Below, piece by piece: positions 19,423-28,843 of a stretch of DNA of 64,000 nucleotides. The position numbers and the translations under genes were made by a program. The stretch spans positions 1-64,000 of the forward strand of contig CACHML010000003.1 of NCBI GenBank assembly GCA_902580945.1, read 5' to 3'. The notes beneath the pieces are model-generated. The model was not told the origin of the DNA, did no database searches, and worked only from the letters and a program-made list of their open reading frames with translations. Source of the DNA: an uncultured Pelagibacteraceae bacterium. Lineage in GTDB: Bacteria > Pseudomonadota > Alphaproteobacteria > Pelagibacterales > Pelagibacteraceae. Positions within the stretch are counted from its first letter, which is position 1. Every line of letters starts with the position of its first letter.

Positions 19423-19794
19423 CTAACTCGAATATACTGGTTTTATCAAATCTTTTAATAATTTTTTTTCTAGTTTTAGTAAATTGTAGTAATTTTTATT
19501 TACTAAATCATGTGACTTAAAACCGATTAAACTAATATTATTAGCTAAAGATATAGCTTTTGCTATCGATAATGATATTCTCAAACTTGTAAATTTACCT
19601 GGCCCCAAATTTACAAAAACTCTATTTATTTCACTAATTTTTATTTTTTTTTTATCTAAAAAAATTGAAAGTAATTTCATAAATTTGTCAAAGTTTTCTC
19701 TACAGTTTATATGTCTCGTAGTATATGTTTGCTTGTTAGCTATGATTACAAAAACTATTTTTTCGTTAACTGCGTCAATAATTAAATTTATCAT
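19423..19794 (-). CDS. tsaB: Shortened TsaB-like t6A37 synthesis subunit
   Basis: A 123-residue protein matching the N-terminal actin-like half of TsaB, which dimerises with TsaD to make threonylcarbamoyl-adenosine 37 in tRNA. The signature is LGPGKFTSLRISLSIAKA (usually GPGSFTGLR) at about residue 68. Normal TsaB has 210-230 residues, so roughly half is missing; the tail KPVYSS resembles the usual final P-x-Y segment, pointing to an internal deletion (inference). No frameshift can extend it, since fur starts 9 bases later. rimI, normally next to it, is absent. Its 5' end overlaps the divergent deacetylase gene. Confidence 0.75.
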   Translation of the reverse strand: MINLIIDAVNEKIVFVIIANKQTYTTRHINCRENFDKFMKLLSIFLDKKKIKISEINRVFVNLGPGKFTSLRISLSIAKAISLANNISLIGFKSHDLVNKNYYNLLKLEKKLLKDLIKPVYSS

Positions 19795-20794
19795 TTTTTA
19801 TCTATTTTTTTTAAATGCTTATGCAGAAACTGTAAACAAAAAATATGAACCTGATGAAAAAGGTATATTGGCTATTATGTACCACAGATTTGAAGAAAAC
19901 AAATACCCCTCTACAAATGTAAGAATCGATATATTCAAGAAGCATATAAATATTATTGAGAGAAATAATTTTACTTTTTTAAACCCAAAACATTTTGATC
20001 TTGAGTTTAATAAAGTAAGTAAAAAAAAAAAAATTTTACTAACAATTGATGACGCCTTTTCTTCATTTTATGAAAAAGCGTGGCCAATATTAAAAAAAAA
20101 GAGAATTCCCTTTATTTTATTTGTTTCAACTGAGACTGTTGGAAAAAAGGGCTATATGAGTTGGGAAGAAATAGTTGAAATATCAAAAGAAAATTTTGTA
20201 ATGATTGGAAATCACTCACACTCTCACGAATATTTAATTAAATATGAATTCGAGGATTTTAAGAAAGATATTAACAAATCAATAAAAATTTTAAGAGAAA
20301 ATCTTGATTATAATATAAATTTTTTTTCTTATCCTTTTGGAGAGTACAACTTAGAACAAAAAAATTACATCTCTAAAAAATTTGATTACGCATTTGGGCA
20401 ACACTCAGGAGTTATAGATTTAAACAAAAACAGGTATGAGTTACCTAGGTTTCCAATAAATGAAAAATATGGTGATTTAGAAAGATTTGAATTTTTGATA
20501 AATCTTTTACCAATTCAATACAGAAAAATAATTCCAGAAGATAAATTTTTATCTGAAACAAATAACCCACCAAAAATGACAATAGAATTTTTTGAAGAGC
20601 AAATCAATATTGATAAAATTAATTGCTTTTCAAATGAGGGTGGTAAATGGAAAAACTCTAAGTTGAAATATGAGAATCATAAAATTGAAGTTTTTTTCTC
20701 AGAAAAATTTTTGCCTAGGAGAGGAAGAATTAATTGTTCAATGCAAGATAAAGAAGGATGGAAATGGTTCGGTACTCAATTTACCTTAAACTAA
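19742..20794 (+). CDS. Exported polysaccharide deacetylase (CE4/NodB family)
   Basis: About 350 residues with an N-terminal hydrophobic signal ending in LNAYAE, so it should be exported. The NodB-fold motifs are visible: TIDDAF (motif 1, metal and base Asp), GNHSHSHEYL (motif 2, metal His) and FSYPFGEYN (motif 3). Substrates of this family include chitin-like polymers, peptidoglycan and surface polysaccharides; which applies cannot be told. I choose the ATG at 19742 (MITKTIF) rather than 19685, because it gives a proper signal peptide. It still overlaps the divergent tsaB by 53 bases. It converges with the Bax-like gene with a 4-base overlap. Confidence 0.85.
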   Translation: MITKTIFSLTASIIKFIIFYLFFLNAYAETVNKKYEPDEKGILAIMYHRFEENKYPSTNVRIDIFKKHINIIERNNFTFLNPKHFDLEFNKVSKKKKILLTIDDAFSSFYEKAWPILKKKRIPFILFVSTETVGKKGYMSWEEIVEISKENFVMIGNHSHSHEYLIKYEFEDFKKDINKSIKILRENLDYNINFFSYPFGEYNLEQKNYISKKFDYAFGQHSGVIDLNKNRYELPRFPINEKYGDLERFEFLINLLPIQYRKIIPEDKFLSETNNPPKMTIEFFEEQINIDKINCFSNEGGKWKNSKLKYENHKIEVFFSEKFLPRRGRINCSMQDKEGWKWFGTQFTLN

Positions 20795-21873
20795 ATCAAA
20801 TTCTTCATTTTTAAACTAGTAGGTAAAATTTCAACATCATCAAAATCAGTTAACTTATTTTGTAAAATTATTTTTTTGAGTACTTCAGTATATTCTTTTC
20901 CAGTTTCAGCATATTTTTGTAAAAAATTGACGAGTTTTAAGCTATCAAGTCTCCCATTATTATCTCTTTGAATTGCTCGTTCAATTCTAAATTCTTTGTA
21001 ACTGGCGTGAGTATTCAGATTTCTTTGATATGCTCTCACAGAGGCTTTTAGTATTTTAAACTTTGCAACTTTATGTTTTTTATCCTTTTCTACATCTAGT
21101 GGCCTAATACCCTCTCCAGACCACGTCCACTGACCAAACAAAGCATTTCCCTCTTGCGCAAATCTTGAACTTCCCCACCCAGTTTCCTTGGCTGCTTGAG
21201 CTATGGCGAGGGAAACTGGAATTTCATCCATTCTTATTTTAAGTTTAACTAAATCATTATTTTTTATACCATACTGTTTAAATTTAAGTTCGAGCCAGGC
21301 CTTATCACGTCCTGAGGTGTTATTTTTATTTAATATTTCAAAAAGTTTTTTTCTATCAAATCTTATTTTAATATTTTCCTCAATAATTAATGGTAAAACA
21401 ATTTTTATAAATAGTTCTTTTCTCTTTTTGGGACTTTCAATATTTTTAAGTTCTTTGGGAAGTCTTGTTAACTGGTTACCAGCGTTTACTAATTTAGTTT
21501 TTTTAACAGTGTCTAGATTATATCCGTTATCTTTAAATAACTCCTCAATTGTTGAGGCACTTAATCTTTGAGGATCTTGATCATCCTCATCTTTTCCAAA
21601 TACATCAATATCTTCAAAAATATTCCAGGAGTATCTATTTTTTACAGAGTTTTCAATTTCTTTGTTATTTTTTTTCTTTTTATCAAGTATTTCATCAAAA
21701 TTTTGCTTAGAGGAATTAAATACAACTTCATTAGACTTAAAATTACTTTTTATAAATCCAACTATGTTTGGTAAAACAGAAAATAAAAGAATTAAAATTA
21801 AACTTGATAATAAAGTTTTAAAAAAATTTAAGTTTTTATTATCAATTTTTTTTTTAAAATTTTTTTTTTTCAT
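20791..21873 (-). CDS. Bax-like glucosaminidase-domain protein, membrane anchored
   Basis: A 360-residue protein with a lysine-rich N-terminus and one transmembrane segment (FFKTLLSSLILILLFSVLP), then a charged linker and a C-terminal glucosaminidase domain like E. coli Bax. The domain core is MDEIPVSLAIAQAAKETGWG with the catalytic-type Glu, followed by ALFGQWTW and the YKEFR segment. It likely cuts N-acetylglucosamine linkages in peptidoglycan. Being convergent with the deacetylase suggests, but does not prove, a cell-wall context for both. Confidence 0.82.
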   Translation of the reverse strand: MKKKNFKKKIDNKNLNFFKTLLSSLILILLFSVLPNIVGFIKSNFKSNEVVFNSSKQNFDEILDKKKKNNKEIENSVKNRYSWNIFEDIDVFGKDEDDQDPQRLSASTIEELFKDNGYNLDTVKKTKLVNAGNQLTRLPKELKNIESPKKRKELFIKIVLPLIIEENIKIRFDRKKLFEILNKNNTSGRDKAWLELKFKQYGIKNNDLVKLKIRMDEIPVSLAIAQAAKETGWGSSRFAQEGNALFGQWTWSGEGIRPLDVEKDKKHKVAKFKILKASVRAYQRNLNTHASYKEFRIERAIQRDNNGRLDSLKLVNFLQKYAETGKEYTEVLKKIILQNKLTDFDDVEILPTSLKMKNLI

Positions 21874-21909
21874 ACAATTAATTATTTGTTATAATTGATT
21901 GTAAGTATA

Positions 21910-22452
21910 TTATATAGCTAAAACTTCTTTAACTTCAGGAATATAGTGGCATAGTAAGTTTTGAACCCCTTGTTTTAAAGTTAAAGTTGAAGATGGACAT
22001 CCCGAACAGCTTCCTTTTAGCATAACTTTAACTTTTCCATCTTTAAATTCTACAAAGGTTATATCTCCGCCATCTCTTGCAACAGCTGGTCTAATTTTAG
22101 TATCTAATATTTTGATAATTTTATTTTCAATTTCTCCATAATTTTTTTTATCATTTAATTTATTATTTTTATTAATTATAAATTCATTGCCATCTTGATA
22201 ATACTCATTAAGATGTGAAATAACGATATGTTTAATATTCTCCCATTTTTCATCTTGCGACTTGTTAACTGACAGAAAGTCTTCACTTAAAAAAATGCCA
22301 GTTACACCATTAATTGATAAAATATTCTTTAATATAGGAATTTCGGTTTGATTTTGACTTAAAAATTCATAAGGACCATCATTAGATACTCCCTTACCTG
22401 TTATAAATTTAAGAGAATTTGGATTTGGAGTTTCTTGTGTTTGTATAAACAT
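21910..22452 (-). CDS. NifU-type Fe-S cluster scaffold/carrier (Nfu)
   Basis: A 180-residue protein with an N-terminal Nfu-N domain (FIQTQETPNPNSLKF at residues 2-16) and a C-terminal NifU-like domain that carries the cluster-binding CxxC (GSCSGCPSS near residue 150). It delivers 4Fe-4S clusters to client proteins; MiaB, Nth and the Hdr-like protein encoded in this window are possible clients (inference). It sits upstream of tsaB-fur on the alphaproteobacterial pattern and downstream of trpS. Confidence 0.93.
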   Translation of the reverse strand: MFIQTQETPNPNSLKFITGKGVSNDGPYEFLSQNQTEIPILKNILSINGVTGIFLSEDFLSVNKSQDEKWENIKHIVISHLNEYYQDGNEFIINKNNKLNDKKNYGEIENKIIKILDTKIRPAVARDGGDITFVEFKDGKVKVMLKGSCSGCPSSTLTLKQGVQNLLCHYIPEVKEVLAI

Positions 22453-22491
22453 ATATTTTATATAATAATTTATTTTAAAATTTAAAGATTT

Positions 22492-23493
22492 TTAAAAACC
22501 TATAATTTTCTTCATTTCCCTTATCTTTTTTCCAGCAATTACTTCTGCTTTATCTGCCCCTTCTAAAAGGATCTTATCTAAATAATCATGGTCATTAATT
22601 AATTTTTTTATTTCATCTGAAATTGGAGAGATTTTGCTTAACAAAGTTTCAGCTAATTGATTTTTTAAATCTGAAAAGTTTTTTCCCCCAAACTCATCTA
22701 AAGTTTTAGTTAATGACTGATTTGAAATACTAGAATAAATTCCTAGAAGATTTTCAGCCTCAGGTCTATCTTTTAGCTTTTGCACTTCATTAGGAATTGG
22801 AAAAGTGTCTGTTTTTGCTCTTTTAATTTTGTTAATAATTTGATCTTTAGTGTCAGTTAAATTAATTCTACTAAGATCTGATGGATCCGATTTACTCATC
22901 TTTTTTGAACCATCTTTTAAACTCATTATTCTTGAAAAATTTTTTTTTATTAATGGTTCTGGGGGTTTTAAAAAATCTTCACAATTGAAGTCTTTATTAA
23001 ATTTTTGAGCGATATCCCTCGTTAATTCTAAGTGTTGTTTCTGGTCATCACCAACGGGAACGTGGGTTGCATCATAAAGTAGTATGTCACTTGCCATTAA
23101 AATAGGATAAATATAAAGACCAACGGATGCCTTTTCTTTGTCTTTGCCAGCTTTTTCCTTAAATTGCGTCATTCTATTTAACCATCCCATTGGGGACATA
23201 CAACTTAATATCCATGAGCCTTCAGCGTGTGCATGAACTTTTGACTGGTTAAATATGATGCTTTTACTTGGATTAATTCCACTTGCAATAAAAGTTGCAG
23301 CAGTTTCACGGATATTATTCTTTAGTTGATCTTTATCTTGCCTAACTGTAATTGCATGTAAATCCACAACACAAAATATACACTCATTTTCTTTATCATT
23401 ACTCAATTCAACAAAATTTTTAATAGCACCAAGATAGTTACCTAAATGAAGATTGCCTGTAGGTTGTACACCTGAAAATATTTTTTTCGACAT
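22492..23493 (-). CDS. trpS: Tryptophanyl-tRNA synthetase
   Basis: A 333-residue class I aminoacyl-tRNA synthetase charging tRNA-Trp. The HIGH-type motif is GNLHLGNYLGA (residues 13-23) and the KMSKS motif is KKMSKSDPSD (near 197). Length matches the family. It follows murJ by 3 bases in a conserved murJ-trpS-nfu arrangement. Confidence 0.97.
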   Translation of the reverse strand: MSKKIFSGVQPTGNLHLGNYLGAIKNFVELSNDKENECIFCVVDLHAITVRQDKDQLKNNIRETAATFIASGINPSKSIIFNQSKVHAHAEGSWILSCMSPMGWLNRMTQFKEKAGKDKEKASVGLYIYPILMASDILLYDATHVPVGDDQKQHLELTRDIAQKFNKDFNCEDFLKPPEPLIKKNFSRIMSLKDGSKKMSKSDPSDLSRINLTDTKDQIINKIKRAKTDTFPIPNEVQKLKDRPEAENLLGIYSSISNQSLTKTLDEFGGKNFSDLKNQLAETLLSKISPISDEIKKLINDHDYLDKILLEGADKAEVIAGKKIREMKKIIGF

Positions 23494-23496
23494 CTA

Positions 23497-25026
23497 TCAA
23501 TACTTTAAATTAATATCTGAAATTTTAAAGGCTTTTATAATAATTGAAATACCAATGTATGAGACCATAGTTAGCAAAACAATTAGTATGACAAATATTA
23601 ATTTATAATTGTTTGCATAGTCTATCTTGGTTGCTAGAAAATTTATTAAAAAATAAAATAAACAAATCGAAATTATATTTGAGAAAATAATTTTTATTAT
23701 TTGAATAGTAAAATTATGACTAAATTTAAAGAAACCTTTATTAATCACAAATATTAACAAAATAACTCCGTTAAACCATGAGGATATGGTTGTAGCGATT
23801 GGTATTATAATAAAACCAACTTTTGAAAAAAAGCTTAAACTAATTATTATATTTAACCCAACAGAAATTAGAGAATACTTAAAGGGTGTTTTAGTGTCAT
23901 TTCTAGCAAATAAGAATGTTGAAAATATTTTGATCAACGAAAATGCAGGAAGTCCAAAAGAAAAACAGAACAATGCTTTTGCAGCATTATTAACACTTAA
24001 TTTATCAAAAGAGCCATATCCAAATAAAGCAGATGTTATTTGTTCTGAACCAACTATAAGAGCAAGAGATGCAGGTAAACTTAAAAATAAACTAAGCTCT
24101 AAAGCTTTATTTTGAAGTTCTATTGTTTTTATAGAATTATTACTTTTAATATGTCGACTTAAATTTGGAAGTATTACTGTACCTATGGCAATCCCTGCAA
24201 TTGCTAAATTAATCTGATAAATTCTGTCAGCATAGTACAGATATGATACGGCACTTGCCTGAAAGGATGCGATAATTGTTCCAACCAATATATTTATTTG
24301 AGTTACACCAGATGAAAAAATACTCGGTAAAAGTTTACTAAAAAAGTTTTTAACTTTTTTATTTATTTTAAAATTAAAATTAATATTTAGAACAAAGTAT
24401 TTTTTGACATACATATATAAAAAAACAAATTGAAGAATTCCAGCTAAAGTAACGGTATAAGATAAATAATAGACTAAATTATCATTTAAAATTTTCCCGA
24501 ATAATAAACATATTATCAACAATATATTTAGAATTATTGGTGCTGCTGCAGCGACACCAAATTTATTATGTGAGTTTAAAATTGCCGAAAAAAAAGATGC
24601 AAGACAAATAAAAAATAAAAATGGAAAGGTTATTCGGGTTAAATCAACTGCAATATTATATTTTTCAGAATTATTAGAAAACCCTGGTGCAATTATCTTA
24701 ATAAATGCAGGCATAAATATCTCAATAAATATGATTGTAAAAAATAATCCCAATAACAATAAATTAAAAATTGTGTTAGCAAATAAATTTGCATTTCTTT
24801 TTCCTCTTAGGGTCTCTGAAGAATAAGAAGGAACAAAAGCTGCATTAAAAGTTCCCTCTGAAAATAATCTTCTGAAGGTATTTGGAATTCTAAAAGCTAC
24901 AAAGAATGCATCTGCTAACGGCCCTGATCCAAGATACAACGCTATGAAAAAATCTCTTATATAACCAAAGACCCTACTTATCAAAACAAATATACTAAAT
25001 GTGCTTGTTGACTTAATGAGGTTCAT
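23497..25026 (-). CDS. murJ: Lipid II flippase MurJ (MviN)
   Basis: A 509-residue inner-membrane protein of the MOP exporter superfamily with about 14 hydrophobic helices. It flips lipid-linked peptidoglycan precursor to the periplasm. The N-terminus STFSIFVLISRVFGYIRD and the FRIPNTFRRLFSEGTFNAAFVP block are the family signature. It is divergent from maeB over a 48-base gap that must hold both promoters. Confidence 0.95.
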   Translation of the reverse strand: MNLIKSTSTFSIFVLISRVFGYIRDFFIALYLGSGPLADAFFVAFRIPNTFRRLFSEGTFNAAFVPSYSSETLRGKRNANLFANTIFNLLLLGLFFTIIFIEIFMPAFIKIIAPGFSNNSEKYNIAVDLTRITFPFLFFICLASFFSAILNSHNKFGVAAAAPIILNILLIICLLFGKILNDNLVYYLSYTVTLAGILQFVFLYMYVKKYFVLNINFNFKINKKVKNFFSKLLPSIFSSGVTQINILVGTIIASFQASAVSYLYYADRIYQINLAIAGIAIGTVILPNLSRHIKSNNSIKTIELQNKALELSLFLSLPASLALIVGSEQITSALFGYGSFDKLSVNNAAKALFCFSFGLPAFSLIKIFSTFLFARNDTKTPFKYSLISVGLNIIISLSFFSKVGFIIIPIATTISSWFNGVILLIFVINKGFFKFSHNFTIQIIKIIFSNIISICLFYFLINFLATKIDYANNYKLIFVILIVLLTMVSYIGISIIIKAFKISDINLKY

Positions 25027-25074
25027 AAATCATATTAGTCTTAAATTTACCTTAATAGTATATTTATTTAGCTA

Positions 25075-27363
25075 ATGAGAAAAAATAAAATTGAACATTA
25101 TTCAGACAAAGAGGCCCTTGAGTTTCATAATTCAAATAAATCTGGCAAGATTGAGATAAATTCTTCTAAACCGATGACATCAAAAAGAGACCTTGCCCTA
25201 GCATATTCTCCGGGCGTTGCAGCACCAGTTAAAGAAATTTATAAAGATCCAGAGCTAGCATATGATTATACAACTAAAGGAAATTTAGTTGCAGTAATTA
25301 GTAATGGATCTGCAATTTTAGGTTTAGGAAATTTGGGTGCAATTGCCTCTAAACCCGTAATGGAGGGTAAAGCAGTTTTATTTAAAAGGTTCGCAGATAT
25401 AGATGCTATTGACTTAGAGATTGATAACAATGATCCTAAAGAAATTGTTAATAGCATAAAGAACTTTGCTGTTAGTTTTGGAGGAATTAACCTAGAAGAT
25501 ATTGCTGCTCCTGAGTGTTTTGAAATAGAGGAAAGTTTAAAAAAAAAACTTGATATACCAGTATTTCATGATGACCAGCATGGTACAGCAATTATTACAT
25601 CAGCTGCGCTTATTAATTCGATAAATATTACAAAAAAAAAAATTTCAAAAATTAAGATTGTTGTAAATGGTGCTGGCGCTTCAGCAATGGCATGTTCAGA
25701 TTTATTTATAAAATTAGGAGTAAAAAAACAAAATTTAACTATGATAGATAGTAAAGGTGTAATCAGTTTAAATAGAAAAAGATTAAATAAATGGAAATTA
25801 AAATATGCAAAAAAAACAAAAGATAAAAATTTAAATGACGCACTACAAAATGCAGATGTTTTTTTAGGTTTGTCATCAGCTGGTATACTCAAGAAGGAAA
25901 TGATAAAAAAAATGGCAAAAAATCCAATTATATTTGCTTGTGCTAATCCTGATCCAGAAATACTTCCTGAAGACGCATATAAAATTAGAAAAGATGCAAT
26001 TATTGCTACTGGGAGGTCTGATTACGCAAACCAAGTAAATAATTTAATCGGTTTTCCATACATATTTAGAGGAGCACTTGATGTAAGAGCAAAAACAATT
26101 AATGAGGAGATGAAAATTGCTGCAGCGACTGCAATTGCAAATTTAGCAAGAGAAAGAGTTCCAGATGAAGTTGCAGCAGCAATGGGAGGAGATAGACCAA
26201 AGTATGGAAAAGATTATATAATCCCATCTACTTTTGATCCAAGATTAATAAGTGTAATACCAGTAGCAGTTGCTAAAGCTGCGATTAAAACTGGAGTTGC
26301 TAGAAAGAAAATTGAAAATTTTAATTTATATTCTGATCAATTAAAACAGAGATTGGATCCTTCGGTAACAATTCTTCAAGGTATCAATAATAAAATTAAA
26401 AAAAATCAAAAAACAGTAGTATTTGCAGATGGAGAAGATGAAAATACTCTAAAAGCAGCAATAGCATTTAAAAATAGTGGTTTAGGAACGCCAATTATTG
26501 TTGCAAAAGAGAATGTTGTTAAACAAAGATTAAAAGAAATTGGATATGGAAACAATTTAGATATTAAAATTATTAATTCTACAAATAAAAAAATGAGAGA
26601 AAAATATGTAAAATTTCTATTTGAGAAAATGCATAGAGATCAGGGTTTACTGGAGAGAGATTGCGACAGGTTGATAAGAAACGATCGAGTTATCTGGTCA
26701 TCTTGCATGGTTGAATGCGGTGACGCTGATGCTATGGTTACAGGAAATACAAGAAGATACTCTCAATCATTAGAAAAAATAAAAAAAGTAATACCTCCAA
26801 GAGAAGGAGAAATAATGTTTGGATTAAATATGGTAGTAAGTAAAGGTAAAACGGTATTTATTGGAGATACATCAGTTAATGAATATCCATCATCCGAGGA
26901 ATTAGCTCAAATAGCAATTTCAGCAGCAAGAGTTGTAAGACTATTTGGATTTGATCCAAAAGTTGCTTTTTTATCTCATTCAACTTTTGGTCAACCAATA
27001 ACAAGCAGAACAAAACATATTAGAGATGCTGTTGAAATATTAAAAAATAAAAAAGTAGATTTTAAGTTTGACGGCGATATGCAGCCAGATGTTGCACTGG
27101 ATGGAGAATATTCAGATTTGTATCCATTTTCAAAAATAGTCGGTAATGCAAATATTTTAATAATGCCTGGACAACATAGTGCAGCAATCTCATATAAGAT
27201 TATGAAAACTCTTGGAGGTGCTAAAGTTATTGGTCCATTACTAATTGGCTTAGCCCAACCGATAGAAATTGCACCATTAAGGTCTTCTACTTCTGAAATT
27301 TTAAATTTAGCATCTGTTGCTGCATATTCGGCAGGTATTATTAAATATAAAAAAAAAATTTAA
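25075..27363 (+). CDS. maeB: NADP-type malic enzyme with phosphotransacetylase-like domain
   Basis: A 762-residue MaeB-type enzyme that oxidatively decarboxylates malate to pyruvate. The malic N-domain includes SKRDLALAYSPGVAAP (about 36-51) and FHDDQHGTA (about 163), and the NAD(P)-binding domain VVNGAGASAMA (near 196). From about residue 430 a phosphate acetyl/butaryltransferase-like domain follows, which in this family is regulatory rather than catalytic. Length is normal for the hybrid form. An A10 run inside the gene is in frame and intact. Confidence 0.95.
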   Translation: MRKNKIEHYSDKEALEFHNSNKSGKIEINSSKPMTSKRDLALAYSPGVAAPVKEIYKDPELAYDYTTKGNLVAVISNGSAILGLGNLGAIASKPVMEGKAVLFKRFADIDAIDLEIDNNDPKEIVNSIKNFAVSFGGINLEDIAAPECFEIEESLKKKLDIPVFHDDQHGTAIITSAALINSINITKKKISKIKIVVNGAGASAMACSDLFIKLGVKKQNLTMIDSKGVISLNRKRLNKWKLKYAKKTKDKNLNDALQNADVFLGLSSAGILKKEMIKKMAKNPIIFACANPDPEILPEDAYKIRKDAIIATGRSDYANQVNNLIGFPYIFRGALDVRAKTINEEMKIAAATAIANLARERVPDEVAAAMGGDRPKYGKDYIIPSTFDPRLISVIPVAVAKAAIKTGVARKKIENFNLYSDQLKQRLDPSVTILQGINNKIKKNQKTVVFADGEDENTLKAAIAFKNSGLGTPIIVAKENVVKQRLKEIGYGNNLDIKIINSTNKKMREKYVKFLFEKMHRDQGLLERDCDRLIRNDRVIWSSCMVECGDADAMVTGNTRRYSQSLEKIKKVIPPREGEIMFGLNMVVSKGKTVFIGDTSVNEYPSSEELAQIAISAARVVRLFGFDPKVAFLSHSTFGQPITSRTKHIRDAVEILKNKKVDFKFDGDMQPDVALDGEYSDLYPFSKIVGNANILIMPGQHSAAISYKIMKTLGGAKVIGPLLIGLAQPIEIAPLRSSTSEILNLASVAAYSAGIIKYKKKI

Positions 27364-27372
27364 AACATTTTT

Positions 27373-27966
27373 TTATTTTTTAACAACTCTTAAATCATCA
27401 ACTAAAAAAATGCTGGTAATTACATCTTCAACATCTAAAACTAGTTTTGCTTCTTTGGTTACTTCATCCCTTTCAGCTTTATTTTGTGCTATACCGTATA
27501 TATAAATTTTTTTTTTATATGTATCTATATTGTAATTAACAGACTTAATTTTTTTGTTAGTAATCATGGCCGCTCTAAGTTGTGATGTTATAATTAAATC
27601 CTTTGCCGATCTCTTAAAGTCAAATCCTTCTTTAATTTGTAAATCATTATTTACTGATCTGGCACCTTTAGTTTCCCAGGCTAGCTTTGTAATTTTAAGC
27701 TTATCTTCAACTGAATTTACTTTTCCTGTAAGAAATATTCTTCCATCTAAAATTTTTGTTTTTACAGATATGATATAACTTTTGTTTGATGATAATAATC
27801 TTGCTCTGAGGCTTTGTTGCATTAATGAATCATCAATTTGTGTACCTAAACTTCTTGGGTCTAATGCAATAGAAACTCCAGTACCCAAAACTCCTGTTGA
27901 CGAATAACCGACACATCCTGAGAGAGTTACAAAGATAAATAAAATAATGATCTTTTTAATTTTCAT
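27373..27966 (-). CDS. BON-domain outer-membrane lipoprotein
   Basis: A 197-residue lipoprotein: the signal MKIKKIIILFIFVTLSGC ends in a lipobox (LSGC) whose Cys would be lipidated. Two BON domains follow (about 40-110 and 118-190), each with the GKV/GIA-type core seen in E. coli DolP (YraP). DolP helps outer-membrane and septal envelope integrity. The ORF track begins 24 residues earlier, but the ATG at 27966 gives a clean lipoprotein signal and only an 11-base overlap with rsmI. Position next to rsmI matches dolP neighbourhoods. Confidence 0.85.
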   Translation of the reverse strand: MKIKKIIILFIFVTLSGCVGYSSTGVLGTGVSIALDPRSLGTQIDDSLMQQSLRARLLSSNKSYIISVKTKILDGRIFLTGKVNSVEDKLKITKLAWETKGARSVNNDLQIKEGFDFKRSAKDLIITSQLRAAMITNKKIKSVNYNIDTYKKKIYIYGIAQNKAERDEVTKEAKLVLDVEDVITSIFLVDDLRVVKK

Positions 27967-28807
27967 TTCTAATTTCAAGACAATAATTATAAATAAGTTT
28001 TTTAGAAATATCTCTATCTTCAGAAACTTTTTTAACAATATCTTTAATGGACATTTTTTTTATTAATTTATTAATTTTTTTTTTATCTGATTCTTCAAGC
28101 TCTTTGAAACTTATTTTTTCTTCTTTAATTTCAGATATAACAACAGTTATCTCTCCTTTTCTTGAAAAATTTACATTCGAAAGTTCATGAACAGAGCTTC
28201 TAATATACTCCTCGTGATATTTTGTAATCTCTCTACAAATTAGTATTTCTCTATTTAAAAAAAATTCCTTAATATCTTCAATTCTCTTATTCAACTTATT
28301 AGGTGAAATAAAAAAAATAATTGAACATTCAAGTAAAGATAAATTTTTAAATAATTTTTTTATTTGGTTTGCTTTCTCAGGAAGAAATCCACAAAAATAA
28401 AAATTGTCTGAGAAACCACTTATTGAAATTGCAGAGCTTACTGCAGAGGGACCAGGAATAGGGAAAATATCAATTCCAATTTTTGCACATTCTCTAATTA
28501 GTATTTTTCCAGGATCTGATACTGCAGGAGTACCAGCATCTGAAACTAATGATACTATTTTATTTTTTTTTAGGATTTCTATTACTTTTTCTAAATTTTT
28601 ACTTTCATTAAATTTATGGTTTGAAATAATTTTTTTACTTATATCAAATTTTTGAAAGATTTTTCTTGATACCCTTGTATCTTCACACAGAATTAGGTCA
28701 GATTTTTTTAGTATTTCGATAGCTCTAAAAGAAATATCACCCATATTTCCTATAGGTGTAGCAACACAATATAGCCCAGGTTTAAATTTATTATTATTTA
28801 AATTCAT
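27956..28807 (-). CDS. rsmI: 16S rRNA (cytidine-1402-2'-O)-methyltransferase RsmI
   Basis: A 283-residue SAM-dependent enzyme of the tetrapyrrole methylase fold that methylates the ribose of C1402 in the ribosomal decoding centre. The N-terminal LYCVATPIGNMGDISFRA and the SDAGTPAVSDPG block (near residue 83) are diagnostic. It is divergent from an LpoA-like gene over 36 bases, as in many proteobacteria. Confidence 0.95.
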   Translation of the reverse strand: MNLNNNKFKPGLYCVATPIGNMGDISFRAIEILKKSDLILCEDTRVSRKIFQKFDISKKIISNHKFNESKNLEKVIEILKKNKIVSLVSDAGTPAVSDPGKILIRECAKIGIDIFPIPGPSAVSSAISISGFSDNFYFCGFLPEKANQIKKLFKNLSLLECSIIFFISPNKLNKRIEDIKEFFLNREILICREITKYHEEYIRSSVHELSNVNFSRKGEITVVISEIKEEKISFKELEESDKKKINKLIKKMSIKDIVKKVSEDRDISKKLIYNYCLEIRNEN

Positions 28808-28843
28808 ATGAATTATTTATTTAAATATATTATTAGGTCTTAA

